IMG/VR virus record: IMGVR_UViG_3300021197_001608
Coordinates: 1 to 20,964 of that record
DNA from: a virus
Strand: one strand, 5' to 3'
Length of the DNA: 20,964 bases
In this document: positions 20,712 through 20,964 of the stretch, piece after piece
How positions within the stretch are numbered: position 1 is the stretch's first letter
Layout: each line of letters opens with the position of its first letter
Translations under genes and position numbers: made by a program
Notes under the pieces: model-generated
Databases searched by the model: none
What the model was told of the DNA's origin: nothing
Seen by the model: the letters and a program-made list of their open reading frames with translations, nothing else

Positions 20712-20917
20712 CGTGATCTTGCGTACTCTCTGTTCAAACGGCGAATGTTTTCCTTACCTCTTGCGAAGATAACTTCACCCGCAGTCTTGTGATTGTAAAT
20801 CATTCTACCGACAATTCGTTCGGTGTGTTTGTCTGCACAGTTCACACAATACTCAGTATCGGGAACTGCTTCGAGTCGTGCTTTTGGAATCTCGTTACCA
20901 CAATCAAAACAATTCAC
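20708..20917 (-). CDS. DksA/TraR-type zinc-finger protein (69 aa)
   Basis: Start is GTG 20917, with GGGAG 7 bases upstream, overlapping the stop of the gene before it (GTGA). The N-terminus MNCFDCGNEIPKARLEAVPD then TEYCVNCADKH shows CxxCG-x-I-P-x-x-R-L...CxxC, the C4 zinc finger of DksA/TraR proteins, which act on RNA polymerase secondary channels. Here the finger is at the N-terminus and the long coiled coil of DksA is missing, so polymerase action is uncertain. The C-terminal half is basic and helical (ARGKENIRRLNREYARS). Confidence 0.78.
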   Translation of the reverse strand: MNCFDCGNEIPKARLEAVPDTEYCVNCADKHTERIVGRMIYNHKTAGEVIFARGKENIRRLNREYARSR

Positions 20918-20964
20918 TTGAATACTCCCAATCGTTTTACAACACGGTTCGTTTGAATCTCATC
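20914..20964 (-). CDS. C-terminal end of a gene cut by the right edge
   Basis: The frame ends DEIQTNRVVKRLGVFK-stop, its TGA overlapping the GTG start of the zinc-finger gene. Only 16 residues are visible; the overlap with a coupled start and the shared strand suggest a real gene, but nothing about function can be said. Confidence 0.5.
   Translation of the reverse strand, partial: DEIQTNRVVKRLGVFK

Overview
The window is part of a T4-like myovirus (contractile-tailed phage) genome, probably marine. Diagnostic genes are a gp48-type tail-tube cap, a gp4-type head-completion nuclease, a tail-tube-fold protein, a gp26-like chaperone, a tape measure, gp32 ssDNA-binding protein and gp33 late-transcription coactivator. 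The gp32 lacks the T4 zinc cysteines and resembles the cyanophage type. The host is not proven. The tmRNA is circularly permuted, an architecture known from alphaproteobacteria, cyanobacteria and some betaproteobacteria.

Layout. Positions 1-1200 (minus) hold most of the tube-cap gene. Positions 1236-6327 (plus) hold a morphogenesis cluster: gp4, an unknown 298-residue protein, a tube-fold protein, a tail-assembly chaperone, a short second chaperone frame reachable by a -1 frameshift, and the tape measure. A hairpin terminator at about 6345 separates this from gp33-gp32 on the minus strand, which has consensus sigma70-type promoters. Positions 7743-13551 (plus) carry two very large virion proteins of 960 and 967 residues; the first is built of repeated beta-rich units.

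From 13750 to the right edge everything is on the minus strand and looks like a tightly packed early/accessory region. It has six tRNA genes (Leu-UAA, Gly-UCC, Pro-UGG, Arg-UCU, Lys-UUU, Ile-UAU), a permuted tmRNA gene with a recognisable tag ending ALAA, a GMP reductase, a small cytidine-deaminase-fold protein, a DUF4406 protein, two Sm-like proteins, helix-turn-helix regulators, a lipoprotein, a DksA-type zinc-finger protein and many small overlapping genes.

Together the plus-strand genes build the virion, gp32/gp33 serve replication and late transcription, and the minus-strand block seems to adjust host translation (tRNAs for A-ending codons, tmRNA ribosome rescue) and nucleotide pools (GMP reductase, deaminase-like protein). 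The strongest observations are the phage-encoded permuted tmRNA, the T TTT TTC slippery site at the end of the chaperone gene, and a class I tRNA carrying a Leu anticodon.
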